In this document: piece after piece, positions 56,908 through 64,000 of the stretch
How positions within the stretch are numbered: position 1 is the stretch's first letter
Layout of the letters: each line of letters opens with the position of its first letter
Origin: Methanothrix sp.
GTDB taxonomy: Archaea > Halobacteriota > Methanosarcinia > Methanotrichales > Methanotrichaceae
DNA length: 64,000 nucleotides
NCBI GenBank assembly: GCA_029907715.1
Contig: JARYLI010000003.1
Location: forward strand, 98,234-162,233
Direction: 5' to 3'
Notes under the pieces: generated by a model
What the model was told of the DNA's origin: nothing
Seen by the model: the letters and a program-made list of their open reading frames with translations, nothing else
Databases searched by the model: none
Made by a program: the position numbers and the translations under genes

Positions 56908-57681
56908 ATGCGCACCATCACCATAAAACTTCCAGATCACCGCGGCGTTCCGGTGGAGGCGGAGAGGATATCTCCGGATGTTCTTGCGGGTCTCAGCATC
57001 AAGGAAATATCTGAGATCGAGGTATGGCAGGGCAACAGGAGACTGCATCTCTCGGATATCTTTTTGATATCAGGCGATCCTGATCCGGATAAGCCAGAGA
57101 ACACGAGAATCGTTCTCGAGGGCGATCTCTCAAAGGTCAAGCGCATTGGTGAGAGCATGTCCGCTGGCGTTGTGGAGATCATCGGAGATGCTGGAATGCA
57201 CGCAGGAAACAGCATGCGAGGTGGCACACTGGAGATAAAAGGAGATGCCGGAGACTGGCTCGGCAGAGAGATGCGCGGCGGCAGGATCGTTGTCGAAGGG
57301 AACGCGGGCAACTACGCTGGCGCCGGCTACCGCGGTGAGCGGTGTGGCATGCGCGGCGGAGAGATAATTATAAAGGGGAATGCAGGTGCATTCCTTGGCG
57401 AGCATCTCTGTGGCGGGACGATCGAGGTCATGGGAGATGCCGGCGACTTCCCAGGATGCGCAAACCAGGGAGGTATCATCCGCATACATGGACACGCCCA
57501 CCTCCCGGGGGCTGAAATGGTCAAGGGCAGCATAACCGCAGGGAGCGCGCGTGTGCTTCCCAGCTTCGCCTGCGAGGGGATCGTGGAGCTGGGTGGTTTG
57601 ACTTACAAAAAATATGTTGGAGATCTGGTTGAAAATGGCAAAGGTGAGCTATACGTTGCCTCTGGCCAGATCGGTAAATAA
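56908..57681 (+). CDS. fwdC: Formylmethanofuran dehydrogenase subunit C
   Basis: 257 residues. Seven or so glycine-rich turns (GDAGMHAGNSMRGGTLEIKG; GDAGDWLGREMRGGRIVVEG; GNAGNYAGAGYRGERCGMRG; GNAGAFLGEHLCGGTIEVMG) form the beta-helix shared with the glutamate synthase C-terminal domain. It is a structural subunit of Fwd. It begins one base after the fwdA stop. Following purP starts 37 bases later. Confidence 0.95.
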   Translation: MRTITIKLPDHRGVPVEAERISPDVLAGLSIKEISEIEVWQGNRRLHLSDIFLISGDPDPDKPENTRIVLEGDLSKVKRIGESMSAGVVEIIGDAGMHAGNSMRGGTLEIKGDAGDWLGREMRGGRIVVEGNAGNYAGAGYRGERCGMRGGEIIIKGNAGAFLGEHLCGGTIEVMGDAGDFPGCANQGGIIRIHGHAHLPGAEMVKGSITAGSARVLPSFACEGIVELGGLTYKKYVGDLVENGKGELYVASGQIGK

Positions 57682-57718
57682 TAAATCATGTCAGCATATA
57701 CAGCTTTGAGGTGTCGAG

Positions 57719-58858
57719 TTGATCGATCGCAGCAGGATCTATGAGATTCTGGACGGATATGAGATGGATGATGTCAGAATAGGCATGATCGCATCTCATT
57801 CCGCCCTCGATGTCGCTGATGGCGCTGTGGAGGAGGGGTTCAGAACCCTGGCTGTCTGCCAGGAGGGACGGGAGAGGACCTATGTGAAGTACTTCCGGGC
57901 GGAACGGGCGCCGGATGGAAGGATAATCACAGGAATGATAGATGAAGTGGTGATCTTAAAGAAGTTCAAGGATATTCTCGACCAGCAGGATATGCTACTA
58001 AGAAAGAACGTCCTTTTTGTTCCCAACAGATCATTCACATCTTACTGTGGGATAGATTCAGTGGAGGACGAGTTTGAAGTCCCACTTGTGGGCAGCAGGA
58101 ATCTCCTGAGATCGGAGGAGCGGGGCGACAAGATGGACTACTACTGGCTGCTGGAGAAGGCGGGTCTGCCCTACCCGGAGCAGATAGAGCCGGATGAGAT
58201 CGACTGTCTTGTCATAGTAAAACTGCCACATGCCGTCAAAACGCTTGAGAGGGGTTTCTTCACAGCAGCATCCACAGAGGAGTACTATGAGAAGTCAGAG
58301 CTTCTTCTCCGCCAAGGGGTCATAGACAGCGATGGTCTCGAGCTCGCTAGGATAGAGAGGTACATAATAGGCCCCGTATTCAACCTGGACTTCTTCTACT
58401 CGCCTCTCAGGGATCGCATCGAGCTTCTCGGGATCGACTGGAGGTTTGAGACGAGCCTTGACGGGCATGTGAGGCTTCCGGCGCCGCAGCAGCTTCGGCT
58501 GAATGAGAAGCAGATAAACCCTGAGTACACGGTCTGCGGCCACAACTCCGCGACGCTGAGAGAGTCTTTACTGGAGAAGGCGTTTGATCTCGCCGAGAAA
58601 TATGTCGCAGCGACCAAGGAGTACTATCCTCCGGGGATAATCGGCCCGTTCTGCCTGCAGACGTGCGTGGACAAGGACCTGAACTTCTACATCTACGATG
58701 TCGCGCCCCGTATAGGTGGAGGGACAAACGTACATATGGCTGTGGGCCATCCGTACGGAAATGCGCTCTGGCGGACAAGCATGTCCACAGGGAGGAGGCT
58801 GGCCAGAGAGGTGAGGCTTGCGATAGAGAGTGATGCGCTCAGGAAGATTGTGACCTGA
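57719..58858 (+). CDS. purP: Formate-dependent phosphoribosylaminoimidazolecarboxamide formyltransferase (PurP)
   Basis: 379 residues from TTG 57719, with GAGGTG at 57708-57713. PurP features: IASHSALDVADGAVEEGFRT, then CGIDSVEDEFEVPLVGSRNL, the ATP-grasp segment and VAPRIGGGTNVHMAVGHPYG near the end. In archaea PurP replaces the folate-dependent PurH step, using formate and ATP to make FAICAR. Its place straight behind fwdDBAC suggests that formate from the Fwd complex feeds purine synthesis. Confidence 0.94.
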   Translation: MIDRSRIYEILDGYEMDDVRIGMIASHSALDVADGAVEEGFRTLAVCQEGRERTYVKYFRAERAPDGRIITGMIDEVVILKKFKDILDQQDMLLRKNVLFVPNRSFTSYCGIDSVEDEFEVPLVGSRNLLRSEERGDKMDYYWLLEKAGLPYPEQIEPDEIDCLVIVKLPHAVKTLERGFFTAASTEEYYEKSELLLRQGVIDSDGLELARIERYIIGPVFNLDFFYSPLRDRIELLGIDWRFETSLDGHVRLPAPQQLRLNEKQINPEYTVCGHNSATLRESLLEKAFDLAEKYVAATKEYYPPGIIGPFCLQTCVDKDLNFYIYDVAPRIGGGTNVHMAVGHPYGNALWRTSMSTGRRLAREVRLAIESDALRKIVT

Positions 58859-58933
58859 TCTGACCCACGAAACCTTCGTTTCGTCGAAGCTCAGGGAGCA
58901 CTGCCATTCTGAGATGGATCACGGAGGAATACC

Positions 58934-59362
58934 TTGCCCGGATCGGGAGATGGAGAGCAGCCCCGAAAGCTCAGACGCACGCTGGAGAAGCTCGCAAAGG
59001 AAGGGGAAAGCGTCCAGATGGTGTACCCGGCGCTGCTGGAGCGGCACTGCGACAGAAACACGCTGGCTCTGGCGAGGCTCGGCGGCGACGTGAGGATATC
59101 GAGCTGGGTGGTCGTCACTGATAAGAACCTGCACTTTGTGAGGGCCGGGATACTCTGGGACAGCGTGCAGAGCATACCGCTCGATCGCATAACCGATATC
59201 GAATACGTCAACGAGTTCCACACCAACACCATCAAGATCCGGGTCGGTGAGCTGTCAGAGAACCTGGTATTCTACGATGAGCTCGAGGGTATACGCTTCT
59301 ATCAGTACATGAAGTTCAAGAGATGGAAGGATACGTTTACGTCATCTCCCACTGCCTCCTGA
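58934..59362 (+). CDS. PH-like-domain protein
   Basis: 142 residues from TTG 58934, with GGAGGAA six bases upstream. A basic start (PRKLRRTLEKLAKEGESVQM) leads into a bacterial-type PH barrel: SWVVVTDKNLHFVRAGILWD, then VQSIPLDRITDIEYVNEFHT and IKIRVGELSENLVFYDELEG. Such domains bind membranes or proteins. The role is unknown. Its end overlaps the next gene by 40 bases, suggesting coupling. Confidence 0.75.
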   Translation: MPGSGDGEQPRKLRRTLEKLAKEGESVQMVYPALLERHCDRNTLALARLGGDVRISSWVVVTDKNLHFVRAGILWDSVQSIPLDRITDIEYVNEFHTNTIKIRVGELSENLVFYDELEGIRFYQYMKFKRWKDTFTSSPTAS

Positions 59363-59811
59363 ACCCACTCGTCAGGGTCAGGGGGCTCGGGCAGCCTGAG
59401 CTCTGTCACAGAGGCCCACTGATACAGCTTCCCTGCCCTGAGGTGATCTACATGGGTCTGGACAGATGGGCTGTGACGAGGAACCAGCTTGATGTGCCAG
59501 AGTACAGGCGATTCTGCAGGGAGCTGATGTTATCCTCGCTGGATGCAATGGAGATGCTCTCCAGAAGCTACAGAATAGCGGTCGTGGGTGTTGCAGGAAG
59601 CCCGAGCTGCGGCGTGTTCACCACAACCACAGGCTACACGGGAGGAAGGGTGCAGGAGTCTGAGCACGAGGAGATCCAGGGGATGGGAATCTTCATGGAT
59701 GAGCTGCGGCGTGCAATGGCTGAACGCGGGATCGATGCTGAGTGGCACGAGGCGCGGAGCCGCAGGGATGGAGAGGATATAAAAAACAACAAAAGGGGAA
59801 CATCCATGTGA
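59323..59811 (+). CDS. TudS/DUF523-related protein
   Basis: 162 residues. HCLLNPLVRVRGLG near the N-terminus and VVGVAGSPSCGVFTTTTGY in the middle match the Cys motifs of the DUF523/TudS-like desulfidase group, which uses a 4Fe-4S cluster bound by few Cys to remove sulfur from thiouracil. The third Cys may be in LIQLPCPEVIYMG. The substrate is unknown; a short Lys-rich tail ends it. Overlap with the PH-like gene is 40 bases. Confidence 0.78.
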   Translation: MEGYVYVISHCLLNPLVRVRGLGQPELCHRGPLIQLPCPEVIYMGLDRWAVTRNQLDVPEYRRFCRELMLSSLDAMEMLSRSYRIAVVGVAGSPSCGVFTTTTGYTGGRVQESEHEEIQGMGIFMDELRRAMAERGIDAEWHEARSRRDGEDIKNNKRGTSM

Positions 59812-59947
59812 TTCCTGAAATGAACAGAGATTTCATCAGGCAACGACAGGATTCCTGGAATGCAGATCTGAGGATATCCCCCGAATGATTTCATAAAATC
59901 TGAACGTCAATCCATAATGAAATCCCAGAGTTGTTTTGGTGTGCGGC

Positions 59948-60805
59948 ATGCATCTAATCGATAAATCATGTGCTGCAGCAATGGTTATTGTATTATCGCT
60001 GATCATCTCTGGCTGCATCGAGCAGCCCCGCGGGGATATCGGAGGCGATAAGCTTCTTGTGGTCGCCACGATACAGCCGCTGGGCGAGTTTGTCAGGGCA
60101 GTCGGAGGGGATCGAGTTGATGTGATTGTGCTGCTCCCGCCCGGGGCTGAACCGCACACATTCGAGCCCACACCTACGCAGATGAAGCGTATTGAGAGCG
60201 CGGATCTCTATGTGAGGAACGGCGCAGGTCTGGAGCTGTGGCTGGATAGGTTCTCACCAGAGGGATTGAAGGTTGTGGACAGCTCTGAGGGCGTCGATCT
60301 GATATATCTGAACGATACCCCCGATCCCCATATCTGGCTCTCGCCCCGGTCTGCTGAGATCCAGGTTGAGAACATCTGTCGTGCCCTGATCGAGGTGGAT
60401 CCCGAGGGCAGGGAGTTCTACGAGAATAACAGAGATGCGTACATAAAGGAGCTCAGAGGCCTTGATGAATATCTCAGGAGCAGGCTGGCCGGCGCAGAGG
60501 GCCGCATCTTTGTCGTGGATCATCCAGCATGGAGCTACCTTGCAAGAGATTACGGTCTGGTGCAGGTTGCGATAGAAGAGGGGGAGAGGGAGCCCGGACC
60601 GAGGCGCATCGGCTACATAGTAAAAACCGTGAAGGATAACAGCATAAAGGCGATACTCGTCGAGCCGGAGTTCAACCCGAAGATGGCAGAGGTGATCGCA
60701 TCAGAGGCTGGATGTGAGGTCGTGGAGATCGACCCCCTGGCAGGTGATTATATAAATAACATGAGAGCTGTAGGAGATCTCATAGCGGAATCGATTGGAG
60801 CATGA
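59948..60805 (+). CDS. znuA: Zinc/manganese ABC transporter substrate-binding lipoprotein (ZnuA-like)
   Basis: 285 residues from an ATG at 59948 (the frame opens at 59936). A lipoprotein signal ends LIISGC. Metal ligands are visible as His in GAEPHTFEPTPTQM, His in DTPDPHIWLSP, His in VVDHPAWSYLARDYG and acidic residues in VEPEFNPKMAEV. No His-rich loop, so high-affinity zinc or manganese use cannot be told apart. First gene of a three-gene transporter operon, overlapping znuC by four bases. Confidence 0.92.
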   Translation: MHLIDKSCAAAMVIVLSLIISGCIEQPRGDIGGDKLLVVATIQPLGEFVRAVGGDRVDVIVLLPPGAEPHTFEPTPTQMKRIESADLYVRNGAGLELWLDRFSPEGLKVVDSSEGVDLIYLNDTPDPHIWLSPRSAEIQVENICRALIEVDPEGREFYENNRDAYIKELRGLDEYLRSRLAGAEGRIFVVDHPAWSYLARDYGLVQVAIEEGEREPGPRRIGYIVKTVKDNSIKAILVEPEFNPKMAEVIASEAGCEVVEIDPLAGDYINNMRAVGDLIAESIGA

Positions 60806-61557
60806 TGTCGGCGGTCTCTATTGAGGGTCTCACAGTCAGGCTTGATGGCAGGATAGTGCTGGAGGATGTCTGGCTGGAGGTGGAGGAGAGGGATTTTCTG
60901 GGACTTATAGGGCCGAACGGCGGCGGCAAATCAACGCTTCTCAAGGCGATCCTCGGGCTCGTGAAGCCCTCCTCCGGGCGGATCAGGGTCTTCGGCAGGG
61001 ATCCTGTCGCTGCAAGACCTCTGGTTGGCTATCTGCCGCAGCACAGCATCTTCGATCAGAGGTTCCCTGTAAAAGTCATTGATGTCGTTCTCATGGGAAG
61101 GTACCCGCGCGTGGGAATCCTCAGGCGGTACAGAACAGAGGATATGGAGGCTGCGAGGAGCGCGCTCGACGCCGTCGGCATGTTGGGTCTGGCCGATCGT
61201 GAGATCGGGGCTCTCTCAGGAGGCGAGCAGCAGAGGGTCTTCGTCGCCAGGGCGATCGTATCCGATCCGAAGCTGCTTCTGCTTGATGAGCCGACCGCTG
61301 GCGTGGATGTCGCGCAGCAGAGGGAGTTCTATGATCTCCTGAAGCATCTGAACAGCAGAATGACCATAATAATGGTATCACACGACCTCTCCGCCATCTC
61401 AGCGCATGTCGAGAAGGTCGCGTGTTTGAACCAGAGGCTTTACTACCATGGATCCAAGGAGCTCACAGAGGAGGACCTCGTCCAGGCGTATGGGTGCCCC
61501 ATAGTCGATATAATCGCGCATGGGATTCCGCACAGGGTCCTGAGGGAGCACAGGTGA
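60802..61557 (+). CDS. znuC: Metal ABC transporter ATPase (ZnuC-like)
   Basis: 251 residues. Walker A LIGPNGGGKSTLLKAILGL, Q-loop GYLPQHSIF, signature LSGGEQQRVFVARA, Walker B LLLLDEPTAGVDVAQQ and H-loop IIMVSHDLSAIS. It powers the permease encoded after it. ATG at 60802 overlaps the znuA stop (ATGA). Confidence 0.95.
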   Translation: MMSAVSIEGLTVRLDGRIVLEDVWLEVEERDFLGLIGPNGGGKSTLLKAILGLVKPSSGRIRVFGRDPVAARPLVGYLPQHSIFDQRFPVKVIDVVLMGRYPRVGILRRYRTEDMEAARSALDAVGMLGLADREIGALSGGEQQRVFVARAIVSDPKLLLLDEPTAGVDVAQQREFYDLLKHLNSRMTIIMVSHDLSAISAHVEKVACLNQRLYYHGSKELTEEDLVQAYGCPIVDIIAHGIPHRVLREHR

Positions 61558-61561
61558 TACC

Positions 61562-62380
61562 GTGACCGCCTTGGTAGAAGAGATGATGCAGTATGAGTTC
61601 ATGAAAACCGCTCTGGTCGCGGGGCTGATGCTCTCCGTGCTCTGCGGGGTTGTTGGAGTGTACGTAGTTCTGAACAGGATTGTATTCATAGGCGATGGTG
61701 TCGCACATGCTGCCTTCGGAGGCATCGGCCTGGGATACCTCCTGGGGATCGATCCCCTCATCCTTGCCCTCGTAGCGGCTGTTCTATCCGCCGCGGGCAT
61801 CGGTGCTGTGAGCAGATCTAAGGTATCTGAGGACACCGCGATAGGCGTCTTCCTCGCGATGGGAATGGCGCTTGGCGTGCTTTTCATGAGCATGAGCACC
61901 GGTTACTCCAGAGACCTCTTCGACTACCTCTTCGGAAACATACTCGCGGTCTCCTGGATCGATGTGAGGATAATGATCGTACTGACGGTGGTCATAACAC
62001 TGCTGGCACTTGCGCTTTACAAGGAGTTCCTGATACTCTCGTTCGATCCGCATTACGGAGAGGCTCTGGGCCTGCCGGTGAGCCGGCTGAAGATGCTGCT
62101 CCTCTGCATGGTGGCGTTCACTGTTGTTATGCTGATAAAGATGGTGGGGATAATAATGGTGATCGCCATGCTCACCATACCCGCTGCCATAAGCAGGCAG
62201 CATCTCTGCGATCTCAGGAAGATAATCGCGCTCTCGGTTATCCTGGGCATGATATTTGTGACCTCGGGTCTTCTGGTATCATATGCTTTTGATCTCCCCT
62301 CTGGGGCGACGACCATAATCATAGCCTCCGCTGCGTTCTTCGCCAGCACAGCTGCATCACAGAGAAACGTGCCGGTGTGA
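61562..62380 (+). CDS. znuB: Metal ABC transporter permease (ZnuB-like)
   Basis: 272 residues, GTG start four bases after the znuC stop. An ABC-3 permease with about eight membrane segments: ALVAGLMLSVLCGVVGVYVV, then GDGVAHAAFGGIGLGYLLGI, LAVSWIDVRIMIVLTVVITL and MLTIPAAISRQHLCDLRKII. The conserved GDGVAHAAFGG and MLTIPAA loops mark the family. It completes the operon. Confidence 0.94.
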   Translation: MTALVEEMMQYEFMKTALVAGLMLSVLCGVVGVYVVLNRIVFIGDGVAHAAFGGIGLGYLLGIDPLILALVAAVLSAAGIGAVSRSKVSEDTAIGVFLAMGMALGVLFMSMSTGYSRDLFDYLFGNILAVSWIDVRIMIVLTVVITLLALALYKEFLILSFDPHYGEALGLPVSRLKMLLLCMVAFTVVMLIKMVGIIMVIAMLTIPAAISRQHLCDLRKIIALSVILGMIFVTSGLLVSYAFDLPSGATTIIIASAAFFASTAASQRNVPV

Positions 62381-62395
62381 TAATCCGCGGCTTGA

Positions 62396-62499
62396 AGTGA
62401 ATCTTATAAGTAGATGCCGTCTTTATATTGAAGTTCATCTTCCGCTCATCCGGATCCTGATCCGGTTTGAGTGAATCTTATAAGTACATGCGGTCTATA
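62396..62499 (+). promoter_or_regulatory. Duplicated TATA-containing promoter block
   Basis: AGTGAATCTTATAAGTAGAT at 62396-62415 (block to 62427) and AGTGAATCTTATAAGTACAT at 62470-62489 (block to 62499) share about 25 bases, 74 apart. The second TATAAG sits 24-29 bases before the ATG at 62508, as in a leaderless promoter. Confidence 0.65.
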
Positions 62500-62507
62500 C
62501 AACCAGG

Positions 62508-63482
62508 ATGCTCCGCTACCTGCTGGTCGTTGCATTGATTCTCATACCCTGTGTATCATCTCAGGAGTTCATGCTCTTTGCAGACGACTGCTACAAGGCT
62601 GCTGGCTCTCCTGATATACAGATCTCAGCTGTGAATCCTGTTATCGATGCTGGAGCGCCTTTTATCCTGAAACTCCTCATTTCAAACGATGGCAGGCTCG
62701 AGGCTCTCATCCCCACAGGCTTTTCCGGTGAGGATCCGGAGGGTGAGATGATGGAGGAGATGAGGGCTGCAGATGCTCTGAATGTGGTTGTGGAGGTATC
62801 ATCTGATGGAGCATTGAGGCCGGTTGTTCAGAGGAGAAGCATGCCTCTGCTGCCGGCAGGTTCCCATGCAGTTCTCGATCTTCCTGTGATCGTGGACTTC
62901 AATGCATCTGGCTGCAGCCTGAACGTGAATGTAACTTACGAGCATCAGATAGATGCCAAGATCTCAAAAGGAAAGCCGGTACAGCTATACGTCCCTGGAA
63001 ATGCGAACAGGAGCATACCTCTGGAGGTTTGGAGAAGCGAAAGGCTCAGGGTGCTTCATATCGATGGAGAACTCCGGGCCGGCTCCAACAGGAGCATGGG
63101 GATCGTCATCAAAAACCAGTCGCCATGGCCGGTGAGGAACTGCACTGTGAGGCTCATCGCATCAAGTCCCATTCGATCGTCACAGCCAGCTGTATGGGTC
63201 GGAGACCTGATGCCCGGCGAGCCAGCTCTGATAGATGTGTGGGCCGATGTGGAGAAGAATGCCAGCCTCGATCAGTACTGGATCTCATGCCTGATAAACC
63301 ACGATGAGGGCGCGGAGCGTCTGACATTCCCTGTGAGAATCTCCAGAGGCCGTTCATCCCTAACATGGATCGCAGCTGCTGTGCTCCTTGCTTTGATCCT
63401 CATCGCAGCGACTCGCGTGATGCGCGCCGGTGGTCTGAGACGGAGATCCGGTCTCCGGGCCGCGAGGAGACGGCGTAGGTGA
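62508..63482 (+). CDS. Secreted protein with C-terminal membrane anchor
   Basis: 324 residues. Signal peptide to about 18 (ILIPCVSSQ). The body contains two immunoglobulin-like or CARDB-like folds (ISAVNPVIDAGAPFILKLLI; SLNVNVTYEHQIDAK; VLHIDGELRAGSNRSMGIVI) with several N-x-S/T sites. A membrane segment (LTWIAAAVLLALILIAATRV) precedes a 20-residue Arg-rich cytoplasmic tail. An exported, membrane-anchored surface protein, possibly glycosylated. No family recognised. Expressed from the duplicated promoter block. Confidence 0.82.
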   Translation: MLRYLLVVALILIPCVSSQEFMLFADDCYKAAGSPDIQISAVNPVIDAGAPFILKLLISNDGRLEALIPTGFSGEDPEGEMMEEMRAADALNVVVEVSSDGALRPVVQRRSMPLLPAGSHAVLDLPVIVDFNASGCSLNVNVTYEHQIDAKISKGKPVQLYVPGNANRSIPLEVWRSERLRVLHIDGELRAGSNRSMGIVIKNQSPWPVRNCTVRLIASSPIRSSQPAVWVGDLMPGEPALIDVWADVEKNASLDQYWISCLINHDEGAERLTFPVRISRGRSSLTWIAAAVLLALILIAATRVMRAGGLRRRSGLRAARRRRR

Positions 63483-63973
63483 CGCATGATCTTATTCGGC
63501 ATGATGCCAGGTCGGATAACCCCCATGCGGAATCGCTGAGCAGAATCATGGCAGAGGCATCCGGCAAGCACCAAAAACTAAGGGGGTGGCAAAAGTCGGG
63601 AGGGTGTAGAAGGGAGTAGCAATGAGAAGAGGGTGTCGAGTTCGACTTTTGCCGTTTAACACTTAGGCTCGAGTCGAATATAAAGTTTTCGGTATATCAT
63701 GATGGCGAATATTTGAGGGGATATAGTCTGTGCCCGACTTAGATCACCGGTCTGGCTGGTGGGTCTTTACTGGGTTGTGTACTCGTATCATTGAGATCAA
63801 CAGCATTTGGCACCGCAGGATTTAGAGATACAGTGCCGGTGATCGGCGATTCCTGAGAGACGCTCAATGAATCGAGCACGCGGCCCTGATTTGCTTAGAC
63901 AACGGTAATCTCCAAGAACAATCCTAGTGCTCCATAACAAAATGTTTTAACCATTGCGTTGATCTATCCAGAC
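63483..63973. other. Intergenic region with an inverted repeat
   Basis: 491 bases. It contains the 11-bp inverted repeat below and AT-rich sequence (63935-63950) that may be the promoter of the edge gene. No coding frame is convincing. Confidence 0.5.
63588..63653. repeat. 66-bp unit with perfect 11-bp inverted ends
   Basis: GGCAAAAGTCG at 63588-63598 is the exact reverse complement of CGACTTTTGCC at 63643-63653. The 44 bases between are purine-rich. It may be an insertion sequence relic, MITE or long hairpin; no flanking duplication was seen. Confidence 0.6.
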
Positions 63974-64000
63974 TATGGGTAGAAAGAGAGTTCATGAAGT
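63974..64000 (+). CDS. Start of a truncated gene at the window edge
   Basis: ATG GGT AGA AAG AGA GTT CAT GAA opens a frame (MGRKRVHE) that runs off the right edge. A promoter-like AAAATGTTTTAACC lies upstream at 63940-63953. Too short to identify. Confidence 0.35.

Overview
The window looks like a chromosomal segment of an aceticlastic methanogenic archaeon of the Methanothrix (Methanosaeta) type, most like M. thermophila. This is inferred from gene content and codon style; no database search was run. Archaeal markers are TFB, GAR1, Kae1, the RFC small subunit, Nog1, an STT3-type oligosaccharyltransferase and HerA. Methanogen markers are Mch, the FwdDBAC operon, ComDE, DmrX and AfpA flavoproteins, and DUF1699, DUF2098 and DUF2117 proteins. 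A SatP-type acetate transporter fits acetate use. Many genes start with TTG or GTG behind strong GGAGG or GGTGAT ribosome binding sites, and several promoters have a TATA box about 25 bases before a leaderless start.

Layout. 1-9134: partial ribB, a glutamate synthase-like flavoprotein, the STT3 enzyme, small secreted proteins, a GNAT acetyltransferase, HerA and a HTH regulator. 9135-25000: housekeeping genes (transglutaminase-like protein, Mut7-C RNase, DmrX, a giant pentapeptide-repeat secreted protein, DUF1699, Nog1, gar1-tfb, paaK-ACT, rfcS, satP, afpA) separated by long gaps packed with small non-coding mobile repeats. 25000-37500: kae1, purD/glnA, arsC, a radical SAM protein, mch, and a glycogen-type debranching enzyme/GH57 amylase pair, ending at a tRNA-Val. 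37500-49900: a decayed transposase riddled with small elements, a TPR protein, comDE facing a COG1900 sulfur-insertion enzyme, large cell-surface proteins, DUF2117/DUF2098 and a MoxR/DUF58 pair. 49900-64000: NAD(P)HX repair enzyme, moaC, thiL, the fwdDBAC operon followed by purP, a zinc/manganese ABC transporter, a secreted membrane-anchored protein, and a partial gene at the edge.

Metabolic links. Fwd and Mch are parts of the C1 pathway. PurP, directly behind fwdC, uses formate for purine synthesis, so formate supply by Fwd is plausible. ComD, ComE and the COG1900 protein fit coenzyme M synthesis. MoaC is needed for the molybdopterin cofactor of FwdB.

The most notable content is the intergenic DNA. 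One family of about 114-201 bp elements occurs 12 times, with ends CGCTCTTAT...ATAAGAGCG. Seven copies are flanked by perfect 8-bp target duplications and two more by 7-of-8 matches. One copy sits inside a second repeat family whose uninterrupted relative is also in the window; another sits beside a partial copy of its own family; another is in a transposase remnant. A third family (3 copies) also shows 8-bp duplications. Separately, the RFC small subunit appears to start at an ATC codon and a transglutaminase-like protein at CTG, both behind strong ribosome binding sites.
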